A stretch of 64,000 bases of DNA, from positions 93,222 to 157,221 of the forward strand of contig DATJCX010000058.1 of the NCBI GenBank assembly GCA_035497735.1, given 5' to 3'. The notes beneath the pieces were generated by a model. That model was not told where the DNA came from. It saw only the letters and a list, made by a program, of their open reading frames with translations, and did not search any database. Both the position numbers and the translations under genes were made by a program. Source of the DNA: Brumimicrobium sp035497735. GTDB lineage: Bacteria; Bacteroidota; Bacteroidia; Flavobacteriales_D; Crocinitomicaceae. How positions within the stretch are numbered: the stretch's first letter is position 1; each line of letters begins with the position of its first letter. Below, one piece after another: positions 44,251 to 53,625 of this stretch.

Positions 44251-46473
44251 TTATATACTTTTTCTTTTTAATCTTAAGCTATTCAACACTACCGACACCG
44301 AACTAAATGCCATAGCCGCTCCTGCTATCATTGGGTCTAACAAAAAACCAGTACTAGCATATAATACTCCAGCTGCAATTGGAATACTGATTACGTTATA
44401 AATTAAGGCCCAAAATAAGTTTTGACGAATTCCCCTAACTGTTAAAGTGGATAAACGCAAAGCTTTTGGTATCGCCGCTAAATCAGATGTAGTTAAGGTA
44501 ATCTTCGCCACATCCATTGCAATGTCTGAACCGTGTGCCATTGCGATACTAACATTTGCTTGCGCTAAGGCTTCTGAATCGTTGATACCATCACCAACCA
44601 TCGCTACAATCTTACCTTCTGCTTGTAATTTCTTTACAAATTCAGACTTATCAGAAGGCAATGCATTACCTTGAAACTTCTCAATTCCAACTTGTTTTGC
44701 AACTGCCTCAGCTGTATTTTGATTGTCTCCAGTCAACATATATACTTCAACACCTAACTCTTGCATTTCCTTGATGGCTGATGCTGAAGTTTCTTTTAAT
44801 TCATCAGCAATTGCTAAAATCGCTAATAAGTTTTTCTCATCCGCAAAGAAAACAACAGTTTTAGCTTCTTTTTGCCACTTTTCTACTGTTTCGATATGGT
44901 TGTCATCAATTTTCAAGCCTTTTGACTCAATTAATGCTTTATTTCCGATATAGTAGATTTCTTTATTTTCTGTTTGTGCTTGTACACCTTTTCCTGTAAT
45001 GCTTATAAAGTCTGTCAACGAAGAAGCCTTTACACCATCTTCTCTCAATTTTCTAATAACAGCATCTGCCAATGGATGTTCAGAGTCTGCTTCTAGTGCC
45101 AAAAGTATCGAACGCAATTCATCAACTCCGTTTTCTACCAACCATTTTTCGTCAGTAACATTCGGTTTCCCTTTGGTTATCGTTCCTGTTTTATCCAAAA
45201 TGATAGCATTCACTTTGTGTCCTAGTTCTAAACTCTCGGCATCTTTAATTAGAATATTGTTTTCTGCCCCCTTCCCTATTCCAACCATGATTGCAGTTGG
45301 AGTAGCCAATCCAAGCGCACAAGGACAAGCAATGATTAGAACTGCTATAGCTGTGGAAAATCCATGACTAAATGCCAATTCTCCTCCAAAACTCATCCAG
45401 AGAATAAATGTTAAAACGGCAATTCCCATAACAATAGGAACAAAAACGCTCGCTATTTTATCAACCAATCGCTGAACCGGTGCTTTACTTCCTTGCGCTT
45501 CTTGTACACGTTTTATAATCTGAGCCAAGAAAGTATCTTTCCCAACCTTCTTTGCCGTAAAGTGAAAACTTCCTTTTTGATTGATTGTACCAGCGAAAAC
45601 CATATCACCAGATTTTTTCTCAACTGGAACAGGTTCTCCCGTAATCATGCTTTCATTCACATAAGAATTCCCAGAAACGACCTCTCCATCTACAGGAATT
45701 CGCTCTCCTGGACGAACAATAACAGTATTCCCTATCTGAACCGCTTCAATTGGAATTTCAGTTTCTTCCCCGTTGATAATTGCTCTTAAGGTCTTGACTT
45801 GTAAACCCATCAGTTTTTTCAGTGCTGTTGAAGTATTTGTTTTAGCCTTTGTTTCTAACAATCGACCTAATAGAATAAAGGTGATAATAACGGTAGCTGC
45901 TTCAAAGTAAACATGCGGCTCGATTCCATATCCTAAAAAATAACTAGGGAAGAACAAGGTGAAAACACTAAAAACATAAGCAATTCCAGTACTTAAAGCC
46001 ACCAAAGTATCCATGTTTACCTGCTTCATCTTAGCTTGCTTCCAAGTATTGAGAAAGAACTCTCTACCAAAAACAAAAAGCACAGGTGTAGCAAAGATAA
46101 ACTGAATGTATTCGCCCGGTTTCCAGCTCATAAAGAACATTCCTAAAACAAAAACTGGTGCAGTTAAAATAGCTGCCCATATCGTTCGTTTCTTTGTTTC
46201 ATGATATTGCAAATCTTGCAATTCCTCTTGCTTTTCAAGCGCATTGTTTTCCTCTATGATTATATCATATCCTGCTCCTTGAAGGATTTCTTTTAACTTC
46301 TCTTTCTGAATAATTTCAGTATCGTATGCTACCAAAACGTTATTAGAAGCAAAGTTGACACTCGCTTCTTTAACTCCTTCTATTTTTTTTAGAATATTTT
46401 CTACACTTGAGGCACAACCAACACAAGACATTCCAGTAACTGGGAAAGTAGATTTTTCTATTGTTGTACTCAT
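44251..46473 (-). CDS. copA: Copper-translocating P-type ATPase
   Basis: 740 residues. One N-terminal HMA domain (VTGMSCVGCASSVENIL, residues 13-29), then P1B-ATPase architecture: ITGEPVPVEKKSGD (actuator), the transmembrane metal site CPC in IIACPCALGLATPTAI, the phosphorylation motif DKTGTITKGKP, the HP motif in DSEHPLADAV and the hinge GDGINDSEALAQ. It exports Cu(I) from the cytoplasm at the cost of ATP. The regulator with its own HMA domain is 148 bp upstream and the small chaperone follows. Confidence 0.95.
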   Translation of the reverse strand: MSTTIEKSTFPVTGMSCVGCASSVENILKKIEGVKEASVNFASNNVLVAYDTEIIQKEKLKEILQGAGYDIIIEENNALEKQEELQDLQYHETKKRTIWAAILTAPVFVLGMFFMSWKPGEYIQFIFATPVLFVFGREFFLNTWKQAKMKQVNMDTLVALSTGIAYVFSVFTLFFPSYFLGYGIEPHVYFEAATVIITFILLGRLLETKAKTNTSTALKKLMGLQVKTLRAIINGEETEIPIEAVQIGNTVIVRPGERIPVDGEVVSGNSYVNESMITGEPVPVEKKSGDMVFAGTINQKGSFHFTAKKVGKDTFLAQIIKRVQEAQGSKAPVQRLVDKIASVFVPIVMGIAVLTFILWMSFGGELAFSHGFSTAIAVLIIACPCALGLATPTAIMVGIGKGAENNILIKDAESLELGHKVNAIILDKTGTITKGKPNVTDEKWLVENGVDELRSILLALEADSEHPLADAVIRKLREDGVKASSLTDFISITGKGVQAQTENKEIYYIGNKALIESKGLKIDDNHIETVEKWQKEAKTVVFFADEKNLLAILAIADELKETSASAIKEMQELGVEVYMLTGDNQNTAEAVAKQVGIEKFQGNALPSDKSEFVKKLQAEGKIVAMVGDGINDSEALAQANVSIAMAHGSDIAMDVAKITLTTSDLAAIPKALRLSTLTVRGIRQNLFWALIYNVISIPIAAGVLYASTGFLLDPMIAGAAMAFSSVSVVLNSLRLKRKSI

Positions 46474-46621
46474 AACTAACTTGATTTAATGATTGAATAT
46501 AAAGATAAACAAACAGGATGGGTTAACTGTTACGCTTTTAAGTAGAAAGGATATGAATTTTTGTTCTTAGGAATGGCAACAAAATGAAAAGTAAAATTGT
46601 GCCGTAAAACTGAGTAAAACG

Positions 46622-47191
46622 CTATAGCCTGTCTATTCCTTTACGTTCAGGATTTTTCAGGTTTTTGAATTCTGTAAGCGTCATCCCAGTTTCTTTCTTA
46701 AAAACACTTGAAAGGTAAGCCACACTATTATAGTTTAATCTATCCGCAATTTTCTCAGTAGAAAATTCTTCATAAAACAGTAGTTCTTTCACTTTTTCAA
46801 TCTTTTGAACAACGATAAAACGATTAATTGTCATTCCCACAACAGAAGAAAACAAGCGACTTAAATGTTGGTAATCATAACCGATTTTCTGACTTAAATA
46901 GTCTGAGAAATTAACCTGAAGTGGCTCTGTATTGTGATGAATTTGTTCAATTATAACCGTTTTTATTTCTGAAACAAGCTTAGCATTATTAGAAGTTAAA
47001 AGTTCGAAACCTTGTTCAGTTAACACTTTATCAAGTTGTTCTAATTGCTCACTTGTAATTCCATTTTGTAAGGATACTTGTCCTAAAACAATCTTTTCAA
47101 ATGGAATTTTCAGGTCAATAAAAGCCTTCTCCACAGCGGTGATGCAACGTGGACAAACCATATTCTTGATATGTAATGTCTCTTCTTTCAC
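46622..47191 (-). CDS. HMA-domain/AraC-type transcriptional regulator of the copper operon
   Basis: 189 residues. The first about 70 residues resemble a heavy-metal-associated domain with a CxxC site (LHIKNMVCPRCITAVEKAF), the rest an AraC-type double helix-turn-helix (about 90-180: DYLSQKIGYDYQHLSRLFSSVVGMTINRFIVVQKIEKVKELL and STEKIADRLNYNSVAYLSSVFKKETGMTLTEF). The metal site fused to a DNA-binding domain suggests direct sensing of copper and control of copA, which begins 148 bp downstream. This combination is seen in Bacteroidota; the exact metal is inferred from context. Confidence 0.85.
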   Translation of the reverse strand: MKEETLHIKNMVCPRCITAVEKAFIDLKIPFEKIVLGQVSLQNGITSEQLEQLDKVLTEQGFELLTSNNAKLVSEIKTVIIEQIHHNTEPLQVNFSDYLSQKIGYDYQHLSRLFSSVVGMTINRFIVVQKIEKVKELLFYEEFSTEKIADRLNYNSVAYLSSVFKKETGMTLTEFKNLKNPERKGIDRL

Positions 47192-47232
47192 TTTTTGAAT
47201 GGCTAAAATTTTGTTATTATATCAGGCAATTC

Positions 47233-48291
47233 TTACGTTTTATCTCTTGTAGAAACGTAAGTCTCCCACTTTTCTAAAATAGTCTTTATATTATCTGGCA
47301 ATTCTGCTTCAAATCTCATTTGCTCTCCTGTTTTCGGATGCTTAAATCCAACTGTGGTTGCGTGTAATGCTTGACCTTTCAGTAGTGCGAAATTATTTTC
47401 TACAAATTGCTTATACTTTGTAAAAGATGTTCCTTTTAGAATTTTATCCCCACCGTATTCCAAGTCATTAAACAATGGATGTCCGATGTATTTCATGTGC
47501 GCACGTATCTGATGTGTACGACCTGTCTCTAATTGACATTCTACTAAAGTTACGTATCCATAGCGCTTTAAAACCTTGTAACGTGTTAAGGCGTATTTTC
47601 CATAGTCACCTTCAGGGAAAACAGTCATAACTTTTCTATTCTTCAATGAACGTCCGATATTACCTTCTATCTCTCCTTCTTCTCCTTCTTCAAAATCGCC
47701 CCAAACCAAAGCTTGGTAGCGACGTTCAGCGGTACGGTCATAAAACTGTTTGGCTAAATTTGTTAAAGCATCTTCTGTCTTTGCAACAACCATTAATCCA
47801 GTTGTATGTTTGTCTAATCGATGCACTAAGCCTGGACGACCATAATAATCATCTGGTTTCGATGGCAACTGATCAAAGTGGTGAATCAAAGCGTTTACCA
47901 TCGTTCCTGAATAGTTTCCATAACCAGGATGAACAACCATATCTGCTGGTTTATTCACAACGATAATTGTATCATCTTCGTAGTGAATATTCAATGGAAT
48001 ATCTTCCGCGATTAACTCAATTTCTCTAACTGGATAAGGCATCACAATAGAAACATCATCTAGTGGCTTTATCTTATAATTTTGCTTTACAGCAACTCCA
48101 TTTACTAGAATGTTTCCATTCCTAGCAGCGATTTGAATTTTATTACGTGACGTATTTGGAACACGATCTAATAAAAATTTATCGATACGTAAAACTTCTT
48201 GTCCTTTATCTGCAACAAAGTGATGGTGTTCAAACATTTCACCATCTTCACTTTCATCCTCTATATTATCGATTTGATTTTCGTCTATCAT
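47233..48291 (-). CDS. rluD: RluA-family 23S rRNA pseudouridine synthase (RluD-type)
   Basis: 352 residues. An N-terminal S4 RNA-binding domain (about 35-90: LRIDKFLLDRVPNTSRNKIQIAARNGNILVNG) precedes the catalytic domain with NKPADMVVHPG and the invariant Asp in GLVHRLDKHTTGLMVVAKT, then the ETGRTHQIRAHMKYIGHPL motif. RluD makes pseudouridines in helix 69 of 23S rRNA; which RluA paralogue this is cannot be proved by eye. It has an unusually acidic 30-residue N-terminal lead. The PASTA, T9SS and rluD genes form a conserved Bacteroidota order. Confidence 0.92.
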   Translation of the reverse strand: MIDENQIDNIEDESEDGEMFEHHHFVADKGQEVLRIDKFLLDRVPNTSRNKIQIAARNGNILVNGVAVKQNYKIKPLDDVSIVMPYPVREIELIAEDIPLNIHYEDDTIIVVNKPADMVVHPGYGNYSGTMVNALIHHFDQLPSKPDDYYGRPGLVHRLDKHTTGLMVVAKTEDALTNLAKQFYDRTAERRYQALVWGDFEEGEEGEIEGNIGRSLKNRKVMTVFPEGDYGKYALTRYKVLKRYGYVTLVECQLETGRTHQIRAHMKYIGHPLFNDLEYGGDKILKGTSFTKYKQFVENNFALLKGQALHATTVGFKHPKTGEQMRFEAELPDNIKTILEKWETYVSTRDKT

Positions 48292-48363
48292 TTTATCTTT
48301 ATTATGGGTGGTGGGATGTTAAGTATTGAAAATGTAAACCAAGCAATTAGCATTTACATCTGT

Positions 48364-50601
48364 TTATTGAACAACCAACTTCTTCACCTTTACAACCTGC
48401 TTTTGTTCGATTCTATTCACCAAATAAATTCCACTTTGTAATGTAGAAACATCAACTTGGCTTGTGCCTGTGAATTCTTTAATTACTCTACCATTCAAAT
48501 CTAAGATCTGGAAAGAAGATTCATTTGTAGTATTTTCTAACCGAATGTTTACAACAGAACGTGTTGGGTTGGGGTAAATAGTAAAGTCGTAATCAACAGC
48601 TACTAGTTCATTCGTTTCGATACCTAAAGTATAATCCATTAAACTAGAAACTATCGGGCGAATCATTACAGAACCTGGATAATTTGCATTGTACCAATTC
48701 CCGCCCCCATTCACACTCCAGAAAGTTTTATCTGCATTGTCATGATTGGCATCAAAACCAATACTCAATCTGTCCTCATCAATTTGACGCATTCCAACAT
48801 AGAAAGTTTCACCTACTCCTACCTTCATTGTGTCTTTAAATACATAGGTATGGAATTCATTTCTACCATTTGTATAAATAGGTTGACGTGGGTAATAAAA
48901 TTCATCTTCATATATTACATCACCTGGTTTTCCATCATTATCATCCCAAACAGTAAGTAAGAATAAATCGTTTGAAAGATCTATTACGGTAGGGACGAAA
49001 TGAATTTGAACTCCGATTAAAGAATCTGCTTGGTAAGCATCGTATTTTACAGCTAACAAACTTTGAACTCCAGTAATACCGTATGCCTTCTCAGCTGTTC
49101 CGTCGTCATAAGAATAGTAATTCTCGAAAACTTGGCGACCAAAAGTGGTATCGTTTACCGGATTATTAGGAAACTGAGCAGTTGCCGTTCCTAAATAATC
49201 AAAATACGCTAAAGTATCATTGGTTAAGTTCGAATCGAAAAAATATCCAGTTGAAAAGTCGTGATAACTCTCATAAGTCGTTCTTGGTCCGTAGTTGATA
49301 TCTCCACCTGATAATGTTGAAGCATTCAACGTGAAGCTACCCTCTAAATTTCCTTCATGGTACACATTCACCAAGCCGTTTAGGTTGTTTTCTGTCAATT
49401 CACTTCCGTTTCTAACAGTAAACTTAACAGAATCACTCATTTTATCATTGTGATTTGCTCTATAATGTTTCCATGGAACACTTGTATAGTCTTTTAGTAA
49501 AGTAGAAATTGGGTAAACAAGTGCAAAGTCTTTAAACAAGGTATCTTGATAACCAGACTGGTCGCGTAAATGAACATAGTCGATATGGAAATGGTCTAAA
49601 GCACCTGCTGGCGAACTATAATTCCCAAATCTAAACTGAAATCCTTTTTGAAAATAATCAACATTAGTCAATGGAATATGTGCCACTTGGAAATCTGTTA
49701 AAGCACCACCATTTGTTCTCCAAACTCGTTTCCAAGTTCCAGTAACTGGTGAGTAAAATTCAACAAACAAAGAGTCTTTGTCCATTTCAGGTTTATCTCC
49801 AAATCCTTCTTTTTGATATAAAAAACTGAAGTAAACTGAATCCGCAGGTGAATATCCTGACAAATCCATTGGTTTAGCAAGCAGGATATCATTTACTTGA
49901 TTCGTAATTCCACCAAAGTTATATGGATATCCGTATTCATCAAGACCGTCGAAAGTAACGACTCCTAAAGACCATGGATTAACAGAAAATCGGTAATTGT
50001 GATATGCTTGTTCGTTTAGCCAGAATTTTGTTGGATCACTGATATTCTTAATAAAGGCAATTGCTGAAGCTTGTTCGTAATCTGCATCTATCCAAAGTGT
50101 ATCTGCTGGATCTCCAGAACCATCCAAGGTATCGATTAGAATATAGTTGGGATAAGCAAAAGTCGATAAATAATTAGGTGCATAAACCGCCAAGTCATCA
50201 TATAAGAATACGATAGAATCAAAGTAATACAAAATTGTCGTATCCAATATCGGGTCGTATTCAGAACGATAAGTTTTAGTATCGGTCAATTTCGTTCCAT
50301 CAGCCAGTGGAACTTGAGAATTCACATCCAACATTCTGTAGTACTGCTCCTCCGTTAGACTAGCATCACCGATATTTGTTTCATATTTCTGAAAGTTGTT
50401 TTTCGAGAAATCATCAAAGAAAGGTAATGTTAAAGTATCTGTAACATATACGATCGTACTATCAAAGCTATTCGATAAGGATTTTAAAATCAGTTTCTTT
50501 TTTCCAAACAAATCTGGATTAGCAGTAATCGGACTAATTCCATCTTGCGCATAAATACCAAGTGAAACAGTAAAAAATAATATCAATGATAAAAACCTCA
50601 T
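48364..50601 (-). CDS. T9SS-secreted protein with C-terminal sorting domain
   Basis: 745 residues. Signal peptide 1-18 (MRFLSLILFFTVSLGIYAQ). The body contains several beta-sandwich-like units; FSFLYQKEGFGDKPEMDKDSLFVEF and later FHTYVFKDTMKVGVGETFYVGMRQ recall choice-of-anchor or cleaved-adhesin modules. The C-terminus is a type A sorting domain (DFTIYPNPTRSVVNIRLEN ... SGIYLVNR ... VVKVKKLVVQ). Function unknown; it is regularly placed between the PASTA and rluD genes in this phylum. It starts 25 bp after the PASTA gene. Confidence 0.85.
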   Translation of the reverse strand: MRFLSLILFFTVSLGIYAQDGISPITANPDLFGKKKLILKSLSNSFDSTIVYVTDTLTLPFFDDFSKNNFQKYETNIGDASLTEEQYYRMLDVNSQVPLADGTKLTDTKTYRSEYDPILDTTILYYFDSIVFLYDDLAVYAPNYLSTFAYPNYILIDTLDGSGDPADTLWIDADYEQASAIAFIKNISDPTKFWLNEQAYHNYRFSVNPWSLGVVTFDGLDEYGYPYNFGGITNQVNDILLAKPMDLSGYSPADSVYFSFLYQKEGFGDKPEMDKDSLFVEFYSPVTGTWKRVWRTNGGALTDFQVAHIPLTNVDYFQKGFQFRFGNYSSPAGALDHFHIDYVHLRDQSGYQDTLFKDFALVYPISTLLKDYTSVPWKHYRANHNDKMSDSVKFTVRNGSELTENNLNGLVNVYHEGNLEGSFTLNASTLSGGDINYGPRTTYESYHDFSTGYFFDSNLTNDTLAYFDYLGTATAQFPNNPVNDTTFGRQVFENYYSYDDGTAEKAYGITGVQSLLAVKYDAYQADSLIGVQIHFVPTVIDLSNDLFLLTVWDDNDGKPGDVIYEDEFYYPRQPIYTNGRNEFHTYVFKDTMKVGVGETFYVGMRQIDEDRLSIGFDANHDNADKTFWSVNGGGNWYNANYPGSVMIRPIVSSLMDYTLGIETNELVAVDYDFTIYPNPTRSVVNIRLENTTNESSFQILDLNGRVIKEFTGTSQVDVSTLQSGIYLVNRIEQKQVVKVKKLVVQ

Positions 50602-50626
50602 TCTTCGTGTTTTAATTTTTCAATAT

Positions 50627-51427
50627 CTAGTCGTCTAACTCTCCAGTTTGCGACGCAAAAATAGTAATTGTAGCTCCTTCAGGAATCATGCTACTATCAG
50701 CTGCAACTGGTGTTTGACGCATCACTCTAAAATTCAAACTATCGCTTGCAGTCATGCAACTTGAACAAGAGACAAATGATCTTAGACCTGAAATTGTTAA
50801 ACGCTCCTCCGCCTCTTTTATTGTTAAACCGTGTAAATTAGGAACTTGAACCATGCTTCCTTCCGATCTTTTCCCAACTGTCAACTCCATAACCGAATTG
50901 ATTGGTACTTGCTGTCCATCAACAACATCTTTACCGTTAAATTTCTGCGAAATAACAACTCCTTGGTCCTCATTACTAGGAACATATTTCACACGCGTTC
51001 TCAAACCTTTAGAAGTTAGCATACCACTCGCAAAACGTTCACTCTTACTCACTACATTCGGTATATTCACCAAACGAGATCGCTTAGAAACACGAACTTT
51101 AATGACACGGTCTTTCTTAACTTTCAAGCCTGAAGAATCTGTTGCCATTGGACTTTGGTACACAATTGTACCTTCCACTAAGTCAGGATTGTATATAGAG
51201 TCTAAAACTTCATACTTCAATGCTCTGTCTCCAATTAAAGCGGGTATATCCTTCACGTTATTGTTCAGCAAGTTAGGAACTTCTACTTCAACGCCATGTT
51301 GTGTGAAAAGGTCAAAATAAGATCTTCCTCCAAAGATAATCACTAACCATACAACGATAAAAAGAAGCGCGTTGATGATAAACTTTTTACTTTTGAAAAA
51401 ATTAATCGTTTTCGTAATAAATGACAT
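50627..51427 (-). CDS. Membrane-anchored PASTA-domain protein
   Basis: 266 residues. A short cytoplasmic lead, one membrane segment (about 17-35: FIINALLFIVVWLVIIFGG), then three PASTA repeats outside (VEVPNLLNNNVKDIPALIGD, NIPNVVSKSERFASGMLTSKGL, VQVPNLHGLTIKEAEERLTISGL). PASTA modules bind peptidoglycan or muropeptides. No kinase or transpeptidase domain is attached, unlike PknB or PBP2x. It is first in the set with the T9SS and rluD genes. Confidence 0.88.
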   Translation of the reverse strand: MSFITKTINFFKSKKFIINALLFIVVWLVIIFGGRSYFDLFTQHGVEVEVPNLLNNNVKDIPALIGDRALKYEVLDSIYNPDLVEGTIVYQSPMATDSSGLKVKKDRVIKVRVSKRSRLVNIPNVVSKSERFASGMLTSKGLRTRVKYVPSNEDQGVVISQKFNGKDVVDGQQVPINSVMELTVGKRSEGSMVQVPNLHGLTIKEAEERLTISGLRSFVSCSSCMTASDSLNFRVMRQTPVAADSSMIPEGATITIFASQTGELDD

Positions 51428-51789
51428 AATTCTATTTAGACAATATTAATAGACAAAACTAAGGAAATTGTTTAAATTCTAATAGATAATCTCTGTTAAT
51501 TGTTCCCACTTAAGGCAATTGCATTTATTCAATAAGGAATTGGGAATTAACACTGGGATAATAGGCTTTAAGTACTAGACGTAGTGATGATAGTTTTTTA
51601 GGAAGCATAAGAAATAAAAAATGGATGTCTCAAAACTGGGAAACTGCCATATTGCTTTCAGATTTCGAACTAAGTCACACACCTTAGTGCGCCCCATTCA
51701 CACTCACTATCAACACTTTGCACCTTGCTTATTTTTGAAACATCCACTAAATCTCTAAAAGCTTGCTGTTTTGAAACAGCTGCTCATAT
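51428..51789. other. Gene-free stretch between PASTA and sigma-factor genes
   Basis: 362 bp that contain the diverged inverted-repeat element (51622-51746). It includes the PASTA gene's upstream region; I see no further gene or consensus promoter. Confidence 0.55.
51622..51746. repeat. Terminal-inverted-repeat element, diverged copy
   Basis: A 125-bp element bounded by TGGATGTCTCAAAA (51622-51635) and TTTTGAAACATCCA (51733-51746), complementary except at one position. The interior matches the copies at 63702-63828 and 63862-64000 (shared TCGAACTAAGTCACA). It lies in the gene-free stretch between the PASTA and sigma-factor genes, where carotenoid genes often stand in relatives. No transposase is encoded. 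Confidence 0.75.
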
Positions 51790-52302
51790 TTACTTATCAT
51801 CAAATTGAAATTCCGGCAAAGATTCCATCAATTTCTTTCTAGCAATAAAAATTCTACTTTTCACCGTTCCCAAAGGAATATCTAGCTTCTCAGCAATCTC
51901 TTTGTACTTATATCCTTCGAAATGCATTTCAAAAGGAACTTTGTACTCATCTTCTAAGATAGAGATTTTTGCATTCACCTCTTTATCAGTGATGTAATTA
52001 TATGGAGATTGATTTCCGTCAGAAGAATTGTTCAACAAATATAAATCAGAAGAATTATCAAAAATCATGTTCGATCTTACTTTTCTTCTATATTGGTTGA
52101 TAAATATATTCTTCATAATCGTGAAAATCCAGGCTTTGAAATTAGTTTTTGGTTGATAATAGTCTTTATATCGAATGGCTTTTAACATCGTCTCTTGCGT
52201 AAGATCTTTTGCGTCCTCCATATTTCTTGTGTAGTTCAAAGCAAAAGCTAATAGATTTGACTCCATTTCTGTAAGGGTATTATTGAATTCTACTGTTGAC
52301 AT
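51790..52302 (-). CDS. ECF-type RNA polymerase sigma factor
   Basis: 170 residues. Region 2 (about 10-80: LLAFALNYTRNMEDAKDLTQETMLKAIRY, FKAWIFTIMKNIFINQYRRK) and region 4 (about 115-165: YKYKEIAEKLDIPLGTVKSRIFIARKKLMESL) are clear, with a short linker and no region 3, as in extracytoplasmic-function sigma factors. The gene lies 230 bp after a CarH/LitR-like MerR gene. In many flavobacteria this pair precedes carotenoid genes and controls them; none are present here. Its promoter has a consensus -7 box and an overlapping palindrome (see separate entry). Confidence 0.9.
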   Translation of the reverse strand: MSTVEFNNTLTEMESNLLAFALNYTRNMEDAKDLTQETMLKAIRYKDYYQPKTNFKAWIFTIMKNIFINQYRRKVRSNMIFDNSSDLYLLNNSSDGNQSPYNYITDKEVNAKISILEDEYKVPFEMHFEGYKYKEIAEKLDIPLGTVKSRIFIARKKLMESLPEFQFDDK

Positions 52303-52357
52303 ATCTTTATCTTGTTTAATCTTTTGTTGTTAATGCCTCCGTTTTATTAAACAGAAG

Positions 52358-52402
52358 TATTGCAAATATAGTGAATTTTTTATGCTTGACAAAAACGTCA
52401 AG
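52358..52402 (-). promoter_or_regulatory. Sigma-factor gene promoter with overlapping palindrome
   Basis: On the minus strand TTTTTG is followed after 19 bp by TATATTTG, a close match to the Bacteroidota -33/-7 promoter. The -33 element lies in CTTGAC-6 bp-GTCAAG (52385-52402), a perfect 6-bp-arm palindrome. A repressor bound there would block the promoter; the adjacent MerR-type regulator is the natural candidate. Confidence 0.65.
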
Positions 52403-52532
52403 ACTTTGTTGCGCTTTTTAACACTATTTTGCATTTAAGAAAAACAAGGAAGTTTGTAGGTAAACAAAGACAAATATTGAGTTATAACAGACCTTAGTTC
52501 AATTATTGACGACAAACAGTAAAAATAGTCCG

Positions 52533-53396
52533 TTAATCTGAGTCTTTTCCGAATAAATCTTTAATGGAAAAGGCATTTACATTTTCCGGTATTTGATGCT
52601 TTTTTGATAAAAACCCACCTACATAGACTGGTAATCCGGTTTTTTCGGCCAGTGTAGTTATAGTTTTTGAATAGTTTTCTTGTCCATGATCATCGGTCAT
52701 TGTAATTACAATACGTTTAGGATTTGTTTCTTCAATTGCTTTTTTCAGCTCTTCTGTAGGAAGATTCACACCTAAATACAAAGTCTTATAGTTGTGTTTT
52801 TGTAGCATAAAGTTATAAAACAGTAAACAAAACTCTTGCGATTGTCCTTCGGGTGTAAACAAAATGGCGTCAAACCCATGCTCATCTCGAATTGGTAGAT
52901 GATTGGTTTCCGAAATAATCTTTTGACGGATTAAATTGTAAACAAAATTCTTTTGTACGGTAGTGATTTTGCCAACTTTTAGCAAGGATTCTATACTTTT
53001 TATAAAAGGACTCAAGCAATTTCTATAAGCCTGTTCCAATCCTTTTACTTTGATAATGTCCGTTAAAACCCTATCAAAATCATGACATTTTAAACTAATA
53101 GTAGATTGAAGTAGCAAATGTGCATCCATTCCACAAGAATGATTCTGCTCATACAGTTCGGTGATTTTGCTTTTGGTTTCTTCTTGTGAAAGTTCAGCAA
53201 TCTTGGAGATCTTCACTCCATTTTCATACAAAATGGCAACATTTAATAACTTTTCTAGATCAGAGTTGTCATACAAACGAATTTTAGTGTCTGTACGATC
53301 AGGAGACAAAAGGCCATAGCGCTTCTCCCACATTCTAATTGTGTGCGCTTTAATCCCTGTTAAGGTTTCCAAATCCTTTATTTTGTATCCTGCCAT
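52533..53396 (-). CDS. MerR-type regulator of the CarH/LitR class lacking cobalamin-binding residues
   Basis: 287 residues from the ATG at 53396; the open frame extends to a TTG seven codons upstream but the protein then starts oddly. A MerR winged helix (residues 1-70: YKIKDLETLTGIKAHTIRMWEKRYGLLSPDRT) is followed by a helical bundle and a Rossmann-like domain of the B12-binding fold (about 170-285: ILFTPEGQSQEFCLLFYNFML, TLYLGVNLP, RIVITMTDD, VYVGGF). In light-sensing relatives the bundle has W...EH and the Rossmann domain has an axial His just before the LLF helix. Here these read L, QK and Q, so cobalamin binding is doubtful. It is paired with the sigma factor downstream. Confidence 0.85.
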   Translation of the reverse strand: MAGYKIKDLETLTGIKAHTIRMWEKRYGLLSPDRTDTKIRLYDNSDLEKLLNVAILYENGVKISKIAELSQEETKSKITELYEQNHSCGMDAHLLLQSTISLKCHDFDRVLTDIIKVKGLEQAYRNCLSPFIKSIESLLKVGKITTVQKNFVYNLIRQKIISETNHLPIRDEHGFDAILFTPEGQSQEFCLLFYNFMLQKHNYKTLYLGVNLPTEELKKAIEETNPKRIVITMTDDHGQENYSKTITTLAEKTGLPVYVGGFLSKKHQIPENVNAFSIKDLFGKDSD

Positions 53397-53625
53397 CTGA
53401 TGTATAACGTATAGCAAGAAAATTTGTTCGCTTTTTCAATTTAAAACGCATTGATTAGAAAGTATTCAAATAAGAAATGATTAAAACATAAGTGTTCAAA
53501 GAGGAATTGCTACACAGAGAAGTATTTAGAGAATCTAGGAGATTTGCAAATGAAAAATTAGATGAAGGATGCTATTATATATTTATAATTCTTACATTTA
53601 CCTTTGTTAAACAAAACATGAAGCT

